From Astrothelium macrocarpum (Eukaryota > Ascomycota > Dothideomycetes > Trypetheliales > Trypetheliaceae), in the NCBI GenBank assembly GCA_021030915.1, contig JAGEMR010000114.1, positions 1-64,000 on the forward strand: a stretch of DNA of 64,000 nucleotides, given 5' to 3'. The first letter of the stretch is position 1. Every line of letters starts with the position of its first letter. Made by a program: the position numbers and the translations under genes. The notes beneath the pieces were generated by a model. That model worked only from the letters and a program-made list of their open reading frames with translations, had not been told where the DNA came from and made no database searches. Of this stretch, positions 23,874 to 33,625 are shown one piece after another.

Positions 23874-24895
23874 ATGGCGCTTAGAATTCCCTTCGATCAG
23901 GGCTTCTGGCAAGAATACCTTTCCGGCCAAGAGGCAAGTTTACCATTTCTCGATGATATTACCGACGTTACGGATCGAGTCGTGCGTATTCTAGGCGGAA
24001 ACCCTGGCTCGATGCAACTGCAGGGTACAAACACCTATCTCGTCGGGACCGGCAAGTCTCGAATCCTTATTGACACGGGCGAGGTACGTTGCAATTCCTC
24101 GATACTTTGTGGATCTATTTGTCACACGACTATTGCTAATGGCATGAATCCTAGGGAGCGAGATGCTGGATCGAAAGAATTGTCCGATTTCTTGAGCGGC
24201 GCCAGCTCGAGATCTCGCATGTTCTGCTAACTCACTGGCACGGAGACCACACTGGCGGCGTGCCAGATCTGGTGGCCTATGATGATAAGTTGGCATCACG
24301 CGTGTATAAGAACCAGCCGGACGGCGGCCAAAAGCCGATCGCTGACGGACAAATTTTCCGGGTCGAGGGCGTAACCCTTCGGGCTATCCTTACGCCCGGT
24401 CATGCAGTCGACCACATGTGTTTCGTACTGGAAGAGGAGAATGCACTCTTCACTGGTGACAACGTGCTCGGCCACGGGTATTCGGTCGTCCAGGATTTAG
24501 GTACATACATGCAGACTCTAGGGTATATGAGCGCGCAGGGCTGCACTGCTGGATACCCAGCTCATGGGGCCAAGATCGAGGACCTGCCCGCCAAGATGCA
24601 TGACTACATCCATCATAAGGAATTTCGCGTTCGCCAGGTCTTCTCAACGCTAGCCCGTAGCAAGAGCGAGCTCGAGAGCGTAGGACAGGCTGGTAGAGGT
24701 GGCATGACACTGCAGGAAATCGTTCAGTCGATCTATGGTGATGTACCTCAACAGGTGATCGAAAAAGCGCTCGCACCATTCTTAACCCAGGTGCTATGGA
24801 AACTAGCAGAGGACTGCAAGATCGGCTTTGAGCCAGGTGACCCGACCAAGAGGCGGTGGTTTGTCCGTCAGTCTAATCCAAGGATCAAGGCATAG
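23874..24895 (+). CDS. Metallo-beta-lactamase-type thioesterase (polyketide release)
   Basis: Exons 23874-24083 and 24155-24895 give 316 residues. The 71-nt intron has GTACGT, a CTAAT branch and CCTAG, in phase 0. The metal-binding motif THWHGDHTGG places His97, His99, Asp101 and His102. NTYLVGTGKSRILIDTG upstream, TPGHAVDHMCF and FTGDNVLGHG downstream, and PAHG are the other lactamase-fold landmarks. Length and motifs fit the AptB/AdaB/NscB and ACTE group, which hydrolyses the finished chain from the ACP of a thioesterase-less non-reducing PKS, using Mn2+ or Zn2+. The upstream PKS lacks a TE, so the pair makes biochemical sense. Transcription is divergent from the PKS. Arylsulfatase or lactonase activity is unlikely given the context. 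Confidence 0.92.
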
Positions 24896-25715
24896 GTGGA
24901 ACGATGGGATACGAGAAGCAGACCAAGGAAGAGGAGAAAGAGCCCTCGGCTTTTAAAGTCATCCATAGATTGTCCAAAAAATTATCCTGTCCTTCGCCGT
25001 CCTAGAGATCGTCGATCATTAAGACTTGTCTTTGTTGTTATAGAGGTTCGATGAAACGAACTGCCGACGAAAGAAAAGGGTGATTATTTGTACAAGTACG
25101 TGGAGCAGTACCTGGTCGTTAACAAAACCCAGAAGTCCGCCTAACACGTTTGAAAAATGGCATCGGACATGGTCAAAATGTCAACGAAGCTGACAGTGAT
25201 AATCGACATAAAATTTAATGCCGCCGATGGTTTTCTATAGGTAGTCAGCATCAGCATCAAGGTAGGCCCATCTCTCGTTGATGTCAGATGCTGGTAGCCC
25301 TGGCATGGGGATGCATATCATGGTACCGAATCGTTCGCTTTGCAATCAAACATTCGTGTATATACGCGTATCACCCTTTCCCCGTGGGTGGTTCACATCA
25401 ACCTGGCTTATCTGCCACGCGGCTTCGAGTCACTTGCTCCGCAAGTATCACTTTCATTCTTAATAACATTCTGCTGAATCTGTGGGGCCAAACTGGTTAG
25501 ATTGTTGCTTGTAACGTTGGAGAAAGCTGAATTGCGAAGGATCAGATGATAGGCTACGACGCGCTAGAAAGCTAGCGTTATTACGTAATAGTCTCAGACG
25601 CGCTGGTACCACAAGTAGCACTCCCTCCAAAGAGAAAGAACAACGACACGGATCATACATCTCAAATTGTAACAACTGTCCGCACTATCATCCATCAATA
25701 CGTCTAGCTACCTAG
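24896..25715. other. Intergenic region between convergent thioesterase and monooxygenase genes
   Basis: No supported gene. Frames of 60-71 codons on both strands lack domains. ATTACGTAAT at about 25569-25578 is an isolated palindrome resembling the one between the regulator and PKS ends. Confidence 0.5.
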
Positions 25716-27045
25716 CTACTCCCCATTCGCTGTTTGCGCTTTCATCTTCGCTGCCATGTCTCGCCACTCAGCCATCGGTCTGTGAAGCAGATAGAAGCGT
25801 TGTCTCGACCTCCTGACCGCGTCCTGACATCGTCTCCAAGCACCATCATAATAAGTCGTGATGGCCTTGTCCATATCCCCTACGGTGTCTGTCAAAGCTT
25901 CAGCAAGCTTGACACCGTCCACAAGCGCGTGGTTTCCGCCTTCGCCTCCGAAAATGGGCATAGCGTGCCACGAGTCTCCAACGAAAACGATTCCCTGCTT
26001 TCTAGCCTCCGCAACATCGTCTGATGACATAAAAACGCAACGACTGGTCCAATGAAACACTTGATGCTCTTGCATGGCCTCGGAATTTAAAAAGAGTGCC
26101 CAAGGCTCTGCAAGCTTGCGTGACGCTATCTCGTCTAACAGTTCCTGTGGAATCTGCTTGGCTTCCTCAGTTGTCACGTTGGGCCGGTAAAGACTGTCGT
26201 TGTCGCCGCAGACCGGTCTCGAGTATGACCAGTCCAAGTGAGCTCGCGTTTGGTTAATGTCGCAGACGGTAATTGGCGTATTGAAGCCGTCGCCAACTCC
26301 AGCGAGAATGTTCGAGTCCCCGCTGAGGGGTTTGATGAGATTGTCGAACTCTTCACGCGAGAGCTCGAACTCACCATGATATACCACCACGGGAACAATC
26401 TCTGGGGTGATGTGTGGGATTGCTTGTGACCGGACTAGATAGCAGTGTCAATCTCACTGACAACGGGTCCGCACAGTCAAGCGCCGGAGTAAACCTACCG
26501 GTGGAGTGTACGCCATCCGCAGCAACGATCAGCGATCCCTTATAACGGGCGCCATTCTCAAACTCGGCCGTTATGTTGCCAAGTTCTCCTCGAAAGAATT
26601 TGAGCTTGTGCCCGTATCTCACATCCAGCTCGTCTTCGCCACAGTCTGCAATCCAAGCACGCAGCGCGTTGCGATTAGCACGCACGATGGACTGCTTCGT
26701 CGCTGGATCGGGCGCTACTAGCATCTCCCCAGTGTGATTATCCCGCAACGCCTGATCAATCCAGCCGCTACCGCCTATGGAGCGGTCCGGCGCGACACCT
26801 TTCGTCAGGCTGCTAAGTGGGAGTCCCCCAAGTCCCTTGAGCAACGCCGAGTAGCCCCATTCGCGCAAACTGATGGAAAACCCCTGGCTGCGGTCTTGCA
26901 GCGAGGCCTCAAAGACAATGTTAGGAATACCACTGTTGGTAAGCAGCCGACCTGTAGCAAGCCCGGAGATGCCTGCTCCAATGATAAGGATTGGCTTGGT
27001 AGACTGTGCGATCATATTCGTGTTCACGATTCTTGAATTTTCCAA
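25716..27045 (-). CDS. FAD-dependent monooxygenase of the AdaC/NscC type
   Basis: Exons 27045-26499 and 26434-25716 (64-nt intron, GTAGGT..TCTAG) give 421 residues. The dinucleotide-binding motif GAGISG is at 23-28. The DG motif ADGVHS has Asp177-Gly178 and the GD motif FVGDSWHAMPIFG has Gly335-Asp336. This is the usual three-motif set of class A flavin hydroxylases. In overall pattern (SQGFSISLREWGYSALLKGL, GWIDQALRDN, GEGGNHALVDG) it closely resembles the monooxygenases of the TAN-1612 and neosartoricin clusters as I remember them. It would hydroxylate the released polyketide using NAD(P)H and oxygen. An internal Met11 could serve as the start instead of Met1. It is convergent with the thioesterase and completes the core of the cluster. 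Confidence 0.9.
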
Positions 27046-28358
27046 ACTTTTTGACTATGACGTGCAAGTAAGGGTAAACTTGAATAATCATACTCTGGAC
27101 GTGTTTTTTGGTTAGACTAGGATGCGTCCCGTATACCGGTTCTTAGGATCTTTCAGCCGGACCAAAGCATACGCCGTCTGGCATTCTCGCTGGAGGAACC
27201 GAGCACAAGGCATTGATCACGCAGCAGGCAGCGAAAACATTCGATCCGACCCACTTCAGGACAGCAACTACGCAGCGACATCACTGAGGCATTGTCAAGC
27301 TCCACCCCAGCTACCTTGGCTTTGCATGACTCCGCCGAAGGATCGACACGAGTCTGCTCACTGAGATGTACGCGTTGCGTAGCAGACAAGCGGGAAACCA
27401 CTACTCTTACGTGTTGAGCTCAGCATCGTATACTCCGATATGAGTGATTTAGGGTAAAGCTTTCGCTCCGCCCAAGAAAGTCACTCAGATTCAGACGGGG
27501 TCCAGTTTAATCGGAATTTGTGCCTCCTCACGAACGGTGTTCGGCAAGCTGGAAGTTGGATTCTTGGGCACGATTGACTGAATTAAGCGTATCCCAACAA
27601 CGGTGACAAGGAACAAAGTGGAGCCATCCCAAACTTGAAGGCATCAAATGCTGAAACAATTATATCTACGTATTGAGCACTTCGGTAGGCTGGTAGCCAC
27701 CCGCAGACCGAGGCAAGTAGATCCTTTAGTGATTGCATTGCAATAGAATCTCACGTCAGCGCGCATTAATCGCCGCATTCTGCGTGAGTCTTGTATAGAA
27801 AACACGGCTTTTAACCGGACCGGTGGATTTTAAAATTAGCAGGTAATCCAGTCGTTAAAACCCGGAAAATTTCCGTTTTCGGAAATCATTTTAGACTCCA
27901 AGACCAGCTGTCAACGCGAGGTCCGAAAAGGTCGTATCACTTCATGAAGTCCGATGTGAAGTTAGACGGCCTCTTTGCTTTCTCTGCTTCGCTATGTCCA
28001 TAGGTGCACCATTAAGTTGGAACAACCCTACATTGACTAAATAACTCAAACCCTGTTGCGAACAATGGCGGACTGATTACGCAAGATTATCAGCCTGTAC
28101 TCGAAGAAACTGCGATTCAAAGCTCGCACGAGTCCCAAAATTATAAGCTTATTGCTAAAAGAGCTATTGAACAATGCATGGTGTAACCTATCACAAAATG
28201 CCTACGGGATTTCAACACTTTTGCGGCTTCACCTATGCTGCTGGACCAGGAATAGGAATCGAACATCAATCAATTCCATAATTTGGATCTATACTGAGGG
28301 CACACTGCCGTCAGAGGCTCCTCGATGGTTTAATCGACACAGTCTTAGATGATCAGAT
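27046..28358. other. 1.3-kb intergenic region, no supported gene
   Basis: The monooxygenase promoter and the 3' flank of the HET gene lie here. Short frames at 27122-27401 and 28152-28352 have no domain and are not called. Confidence 0.5.
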
Positions 28359-30812
28359 CTATGCGATGTGAATAGTACTTTTCTGAAACTCTGACATCTC
28401 AAATGTGTCTTTATCAACTATCAGTATGCCCAGCCAATGCCATAGACGGGGTATTCCTGCTTCTGTGGATGACACAACAACAAAGATATCCTTGTTCATC
28501 CTGCGCAGATGCGGAACATACTTATCTGCGACGTATCTTGAGTCAGAATGAGGCCGAGGGCTCAGAACCGCGTAAGATTTCTGGATACTGGTATCCAGGA
28601 AACCTTCCCGCCTTAACGCAAACCATAGCTTTACGAAATGGTGGTTCAAGCCCAAAATCTTCCCAACAATGTTGCACATGTCCAAAAACCAACGAGGATG
28701 CCAAGCAGGAATCTGAAACCATGATACCAGCCAAACATCGCTTAAATGGGTTTGAAGTACTTGCGACGTTTGAGTGTTGTCACCGCTGTAAGGGAGAAGC
28801 TGCCTGTCATTCTTATGCTGGCTCCAATCTGAGAGGGAGAAATTCGGACGAGAAGGGGCCCAGCTTAAACCTTCAGCTTGTATCCTTGGGAGATCAGAGA
28901 GGAGCCACCCTGTGTTGATGCGGGTGTTGGTCTTAGCTCGCCAGAAGTCCTCCGCATTGTAGAGAGCCTCTTCGTCATTCAACAGACTCCAGATCACGAT
29001 CTCATCGCCTGGCCTACTGGCATGTCGATATAGAAGCAAGTTGGCCGCTTTTTCGATCCTGATGAAGCCCTTTCTGTTACTTTTAACTAGGCTCTTGAAA
29101 TTATCGCTTCCCTGTATCTCTCGCTCAATATACTGGCACGTTGGCAATAGATGTTCCATTGACTTGCATAGAGCTGCGAATTCAATACAACCTTGCTGGT
29201 GTACTACTTGAACAACCGTTTTCAATGACATTACACGGTCATTTTTACAGAGAATGAAAAGGTTCTGCCTTCCCCTCAAAGCTTCCAAGAGAGTCCATGC
29301 CCGACCGTTCCAATCGCAGACGAGGAGGGTAGCCAGTATTGACTCCTGGACACCTACATCAACCTCCTCAATATCGATTTCCATGAGGTCTCTGTCGCAA
29401 ATGAGCGTTAGTTTGCTAGTTGCGAATATATAATTGATGCTAGCTATAGCTGCTTTGCGAAGACTGTGATTTGTTGGGATACACGGTGTATCCATCCAGT
29501 ACGAGTCGCAACCAAAAGATTTTGCAATTCTAGTGAATCGGTTGTGCAAACAGCTATTGAAGCCAGTGCCTTCATTCGCTTCGTCATCTTCTGGCCTACC
29601 ACCTTGACCATGACTCCAAACATGAGACACTGCCATAGTCTGATTGGATGCCTCTACATAATGAAGGAGATTGTCAGATCCCAGACGCAGACTCACTGCT
29701 GCTTTTCCACCAACTTCTCTCCACGACGCTTCGCTCCAGTAAAGTCGAGCACAATTCTTGTTGCAGTTGTATACGTGAGCCGACTGATTCTCTATGGTCA
29801 TTCCACGCAACCTAAGGCATGTTGCCGGATTTCGACCGTCACAGCTTATTGAAGTGCCTGTGCCGGATATAGAGCATCTTGGAGAATAGGACGCAAAGGT
29901 CTGGGAAAAGCGTTGGAGGAACCTTCGTAGATCGTGACAATCAAATTGCATGTCATCTTGCAACCGCCGGAGTGACCAGCCACACATGTAGCTCGAAGAG
30001 TGGACTTGTGGAAAGCTTTGATCTGCGATCGATGTTGGCTTGAGCTCATCCATGCGATTCAGAGCTCCTTCAGTTCCGCCAGTAATATTGGTAGTGATAA
30101 CCCCGACTTGTAACACCTTGCCGAGTTCATTGAAATGATATATGGCTATCATCCTCTGCCATGATGTCCAGAGAAAAGCCTTGACTATGAAAGCTTCTGC
30201 TGAGGGTTCGACTTTGGAGAGATCATTGTAATTTCGAAGCAATGTTGCGGTCAAATTGATGAGTTCTCTGAAGATTGAATATGTGCCCGTCCCAGTCATT
30301 AGTGCCATTCGTATTGTGTTGTCGCTAAGGTAGTGGGCAACCCGAAGGTTCTCCCACGTTCGGTCGAGCCCGGGTAAAAAATGACGAGCGTCGAGTTCAG
30401 TATATGAAGGATCTAGCCTAGGGTCATGAAACTCCGCAGGCACAACTGGTAGTCTGGTCATCATATTGATAGCCTTTGCGACGGTGAGTTCATTTTCTTC
30501 CGCGTTACCGGATGGGAAGATGCAATTTAGGAGAGCAGAATATGCTTCATCAAGAAGCGGAAGATAAGAATCAGTTATTCTGAACTCATCGAGCAAATCA
30601 CTGCACCAATTTTGTTCTAGGATTGCCTGCCGCTCAAGGCTATGGATAACAAAATGTCCCTGAGCATTGAAGTAGTGACCAAAATTCCGAACCTTGACCT
30701 CGCATGGCTCTAATTCCTTAGGTCCTCGCGGAGTGGATAACTCTTTTCGAAATATTTTTAGTACACGAGAATGTGTGAAGGTATGGCGACCTTCTTGCAA
30801 GGAAGGAAGCAT
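28359..30812 (-). CDS. HET-domain (heterokaryon incompatibility) protein, long form
   Basis: This single exon encodes 817 residues from the ATG at 30812. The HET-like core begins near residue 390 with MAVSHVWSHGQGG. It continues with YWMDTPCIPTN, RKAAIASINYIF and the RAWTLLEAL block, the order expected for the [AS]H/YVW, Trp-[IM]-Asp and Trp-T segments of HET proteins. A Cys cluster (CNKNCARLYW) precedes it. About 390 helical residues of no known domain come first. HET domains (TIR-like fold) trigger cell death after non-self fusion in fungi. The gene lies between the polyketide genes and the second AT-rich block, with its ATG 113 bp from the block's inverted repeat. TTATATAGA at about 30885 could be its TATA region. 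No polyketide role is implied. Confidence 0.78.
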   Translation of the reverse strand: MLPSLQEGRHTFTHSRVLKIFRKELSTPRGPKELEPCEVKVRNFGHYFNAQGHFVIHSLERQAILEQNWCSDLLDEFRITDSYLPLLDEAYSALLNCIFPSGNAEENELTVAKAINMMTRLPVVPAEFHDPRLDPSYTELDARHFLPGLDRTWENLRVAHYLSDNTIRMALMTGTGTYSIFRELINLTATLLRNYNDLSKVEPSAEAFIVKAFLWTSWQRMIAIYHFNELGKVLQVGVITTNITGGTEGALNRMDELKPTSIADQSFPQVHSSSYMCGWSLRRLQDDMQFDCHDLRRFLQRFSQTFASYSPRCSISGTGTSISCDGRNPATCLRLRGMTIENQSAHVYNCNKNCARLYWSEASWREVGGKAAVSLRLGSDNLLHYVEASNQTMAVSHVWSHGQGGRPEDDEANEGTGFNSCLHNRFTRIAKSFGCDSYWMDTPCIPTNHSLRKAAIASINYIFATSKLTLICDRDLMEIDIEEVDVGVQESILATLLVCDWNGRAWTLLEALRGRQNLFILCKNDRVMSLKTVVQVVHQQGCIEFAALCKSMEHLLPTCQYIEREIQGSDNFKSLVKSNRKGFIRIEKAANLLLYRHASRPGDEIVIWSLLNDEEALYNAEDFWRAKTNTRINTGWLLSDLPRIQAEGLSWAPSRPNFSLSDWSQHKNDRQLLPYSGDNTQTSQVLQTHLSDVWLVSWFQIPAWHPRWFLDMCNIVGKILGLNHHFVKLWFALRREGFLDTSIQKSYAVLSPRPHSDSRYVADKYVPHLRRMNKDIFVVVSSTEAGIPRLWHWLGILIVDKDTFEMSEFQKSTIHIA

Positions 30813-30924
30813 GTTACTGGATGAAATTATGACGCTACCCCAGCTCTTTTATGTGTTATGATCCCATAAGGGGCGAGGCTGTAGGTTATATAGACCCGCA
30901 CGGGACAAGGATCCCTACGAGTGT

Positions 30925-30957
30925 GCACCACCTTGTGCACGGTCCCACACAATGCAC
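30925..30957 (+). repeat. Left 33-bp terminal inverted repeat of AT-rich block 2
   Basis: It is an exact reverse complement of 33046-33078. It contains the internal palindrome GTGCAC. GC content is normal, in sharp contrast to the interior. Confidence 0.9.
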
Positions 30958-32100
30958 GCTTGATTTCCGCCTCGCCGAATGTTTTCGTCTTATAATAATT
31001 CCATCAATATGGGCTCAATTAAAACAGCTTTTAAAATAGCAGATGTGTAGAAATATTCTAATTATATTCAATTAATTAAAATCCATAGAATCCACCGTTT
31101 GACGTTATCATGTTATTATAAAGGTATCATCAGAAATAGAATTAAAATCTTTCAAAATGATTTAATCAAATTTTCTTCATAATAAAAAGTCATATTAATT
31201 AATTGAATTAATGTATTTATAAATCGTGATATTCTATTTATCATATAAATGATTTATAATTTTATAAAGAATATTAATAAAAAAAAAATTAAAAAAAATT
31301 GAATAAATCATTTCATGAATTATAATTAATCAGAATTAAAATTAATATATTTTATCATTTTTGATTTTATTTAAAAAAAATGAATAATTATAAATAATTA
31401 AAATTTTATTTTAAAATGATATAAATTTTTAAAATTATTTATTTTTTTATTAATAATTTGATAAATAGATTCTAAAATTGAATAATATAATATTCTTTTT
31501 TATAATATATATAATATAAATGAAAAAGATTTCACGTTTAATATAGATATTAAATAATATCATATATTTATTAAATCGTTTTAAAAATGAGATTTATTAT
31601 AAAAATTTGATATAAATATATCTCGTATTTGGATCATTTTATTAATAATGATATATATAAATGGTTTAATATTAATTCTATTAATTATTTTCGATTTTAT
31701 AATAAATAATATATAAAAAATATGAATTTATAATATAAATATAATAATTCATAAATATAATTTTATATCATTTTTATTTAAATAAATAAATGATAAAATA
31801 AATTTTAAATAATTTGATTAAATATTCAATAAAAATATTAAATCAAAAATTAATAATAATTTAAAATAAAAATTATTGATAATTAATAATTATAAAAATC
31901 ATTTAATAATAAAATTTTTCAATTATTATTATAATAATTAAATATTTATAATTATTTATTTATTTCATTTTATATATTGATTTCAATCATTAAATATGAA
32001 TATTTTCAATTTTTTAACGATTTATTATAATCAAAAATTGGACCATTGAATATAAATTATTAGAAATTTAATAATTTTTATAAAAATTGATTTTTTTTAA

Positions 32101-32180
32101 TTATTTTGGCCGGTATATCAATAGGTATTTACGTCATCAAATATCGCCAGTGACTGGCTAAAAATAGGTCTCTAATCATA
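32101..32180. repeat. GC-richer island with nested inverted repeats inside AT-rich block 2
   Basis: This is the only stretch of near-normal composition inside the block. GCCAGT-G-ACTGGC is a perfect short palindrome near 32150. An outer pair (tattttggcc / ggctaaaaata) flanks the island with one transition. It may be a small later insertion or a protected remnant. Confidence 0.45.
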
Positions 32181-33045
32181 TAATCCATCTATTATATTAG
32201 ATCAGATTTTTATTAGAAAATTTCAATAATATTCGGATCATTTCTTTTTAAAAATCTCCTTTATTCAGATTTTTATAAAATATTAACGATAATTTTATAA
32301 AAAATTAAAAATATATCTGAATAATATATTTAAAAAAAAAATGAATAAATTCAAAATAATAATATTTTAAATAATAATAAAAAATAATCTATTAAAAATA
32401 AAAAATCAGAATTTTAAAAAGATATTATATATTCAGAAATAATGAATAAAATATTAAAATAAAAAATTCAAATTATTAAAGGAATATAATGAAATGATAT
32501 TTTAAAATTCTGATAAAATATAATAAATTTATGAATTGATATAATAAAAAAAGAAAAAAAAAAATAATAAAAATAATAACTGATAATTCAAAAAAAATAA
32601 ATTCAGATTAATAAATAAATTAAAATCGAAATCAAAATTGAATATATTCAAATTCGTGAATAAAATCAATAATTTTAAAAGAAATTAAAAATTCAATAAA
32701 AATAAAAGATTATTAAATAATATAAAATTATTAAATAGTTTTATAACAAAATTCAATATCAAAAAAAAAAAGAAATGAAAATATATTATAATAATCAAAT
32801 TAAATAATTTGACTGATTTAGATATAGATGAATATATGAAGGGTATAAATAAAATAAAATCAAATTCTAAATCTGATCATTCGTGACGATAATAATAATT
32901 ATTATAACATTTCAAAAATTAATTTTAACGGTCAGAATTACGTACGCGAAATTAAATTATCAATTAAATTAATTCTCATTTTATAATTAATTACGGTGGT
33001 TGAATTGCGCGCGTTCGAATACGTGATGTTGAGAATGAGATGAGT

Positions 33046-33078
33046 GTGCATTGTGTGGGACCGTGCACAAGGTGGTGC
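33046..33078 (-). repeat. Right 33-bp terminal inverted repeat of AT-rich block 2
   Basis: It is an exact reverse complement of 30925-30957. Composition returns to normal just inside it, near 33000. Confidence 0.9.
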
Positions 33079-33625
33079 GGACCTCTAGTGGCGGAAGGAA
33101 ACGTCAGGGAATTCACCGTATGGGAAATCACTAGTTGTATGTTCAGCTGTGCAGAGCCTTCCAGCCACCGCTGATGGGGCCTTTAAATCGCGCATCATTG
33201 CTTTTGAGACTGCGCCACGATTGCTGCCTTGGATCTTGTTGCTCTGCAAGCATCTTCAGTATGACTTTTTTTCAACTCCAAACTCCTGTACCTTTTCTTC
33301 TTAATTGATAGATAGGGTCGCTACCAGTCACGTGATATACAGCCATATACGTAGTGTGTGACCGCTTGAAGACAGTGCAAGTCAAGACGTCGACAAGAGC
33401 ATGTTATTGCAGAGCTTTGATGTAGACTTCAGACCAGCGGACTGTTAATACACTCCGTGCCTGACGAGTGATGCATAACGATTGTGCTCGACAAACCAGA
33501 AGCAAGACACCCCTCAAGATTCACGACTACAAAAAATAAGTTCTCTTAGCCGATAGAATCTGTCATGTCGCCGTCGTCATTTCCGTTGAAAGCGATTCCT
33601 TAATCGTCCTATCCCGAAGCCAGTC
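33079..33625. promoter_or_regulatory. Upstream region of the HET gene at 33626
   Basis: A 547-bp stretch of normal composition between the right repeat of the AT-rich block and the next ATG. No gene is seen. It should hold the promoter of the HET gene; I cannot assign specific sites. Confidence 0.4.

Larger units (their letters stand above)
30925..33078. mobile_element. Second AT-rich block (2.15 kb) flanked by 33-bp perfect inverted repeats
   Basis: Positions 30925-30957 and 33046-33078 are exact reverse complements over 33 nt; the arms begin gcaccaccttgtgcacggtc on the left. Inside the arms a further 30 or so bases still align, with most differences being transitions. Between about 31040 and 32995 the sequence is roughly 5-10% GC and encodes nothing. 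I see no convincing target duplication: the flanks are acgagtgt and ggacctct. I interpret it as a decayed terminal-inverted-repeat transposon of unknown superfamily. It sits between two divergently transcribed HET genes and may affect both promoters. Confidence 0.65.
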
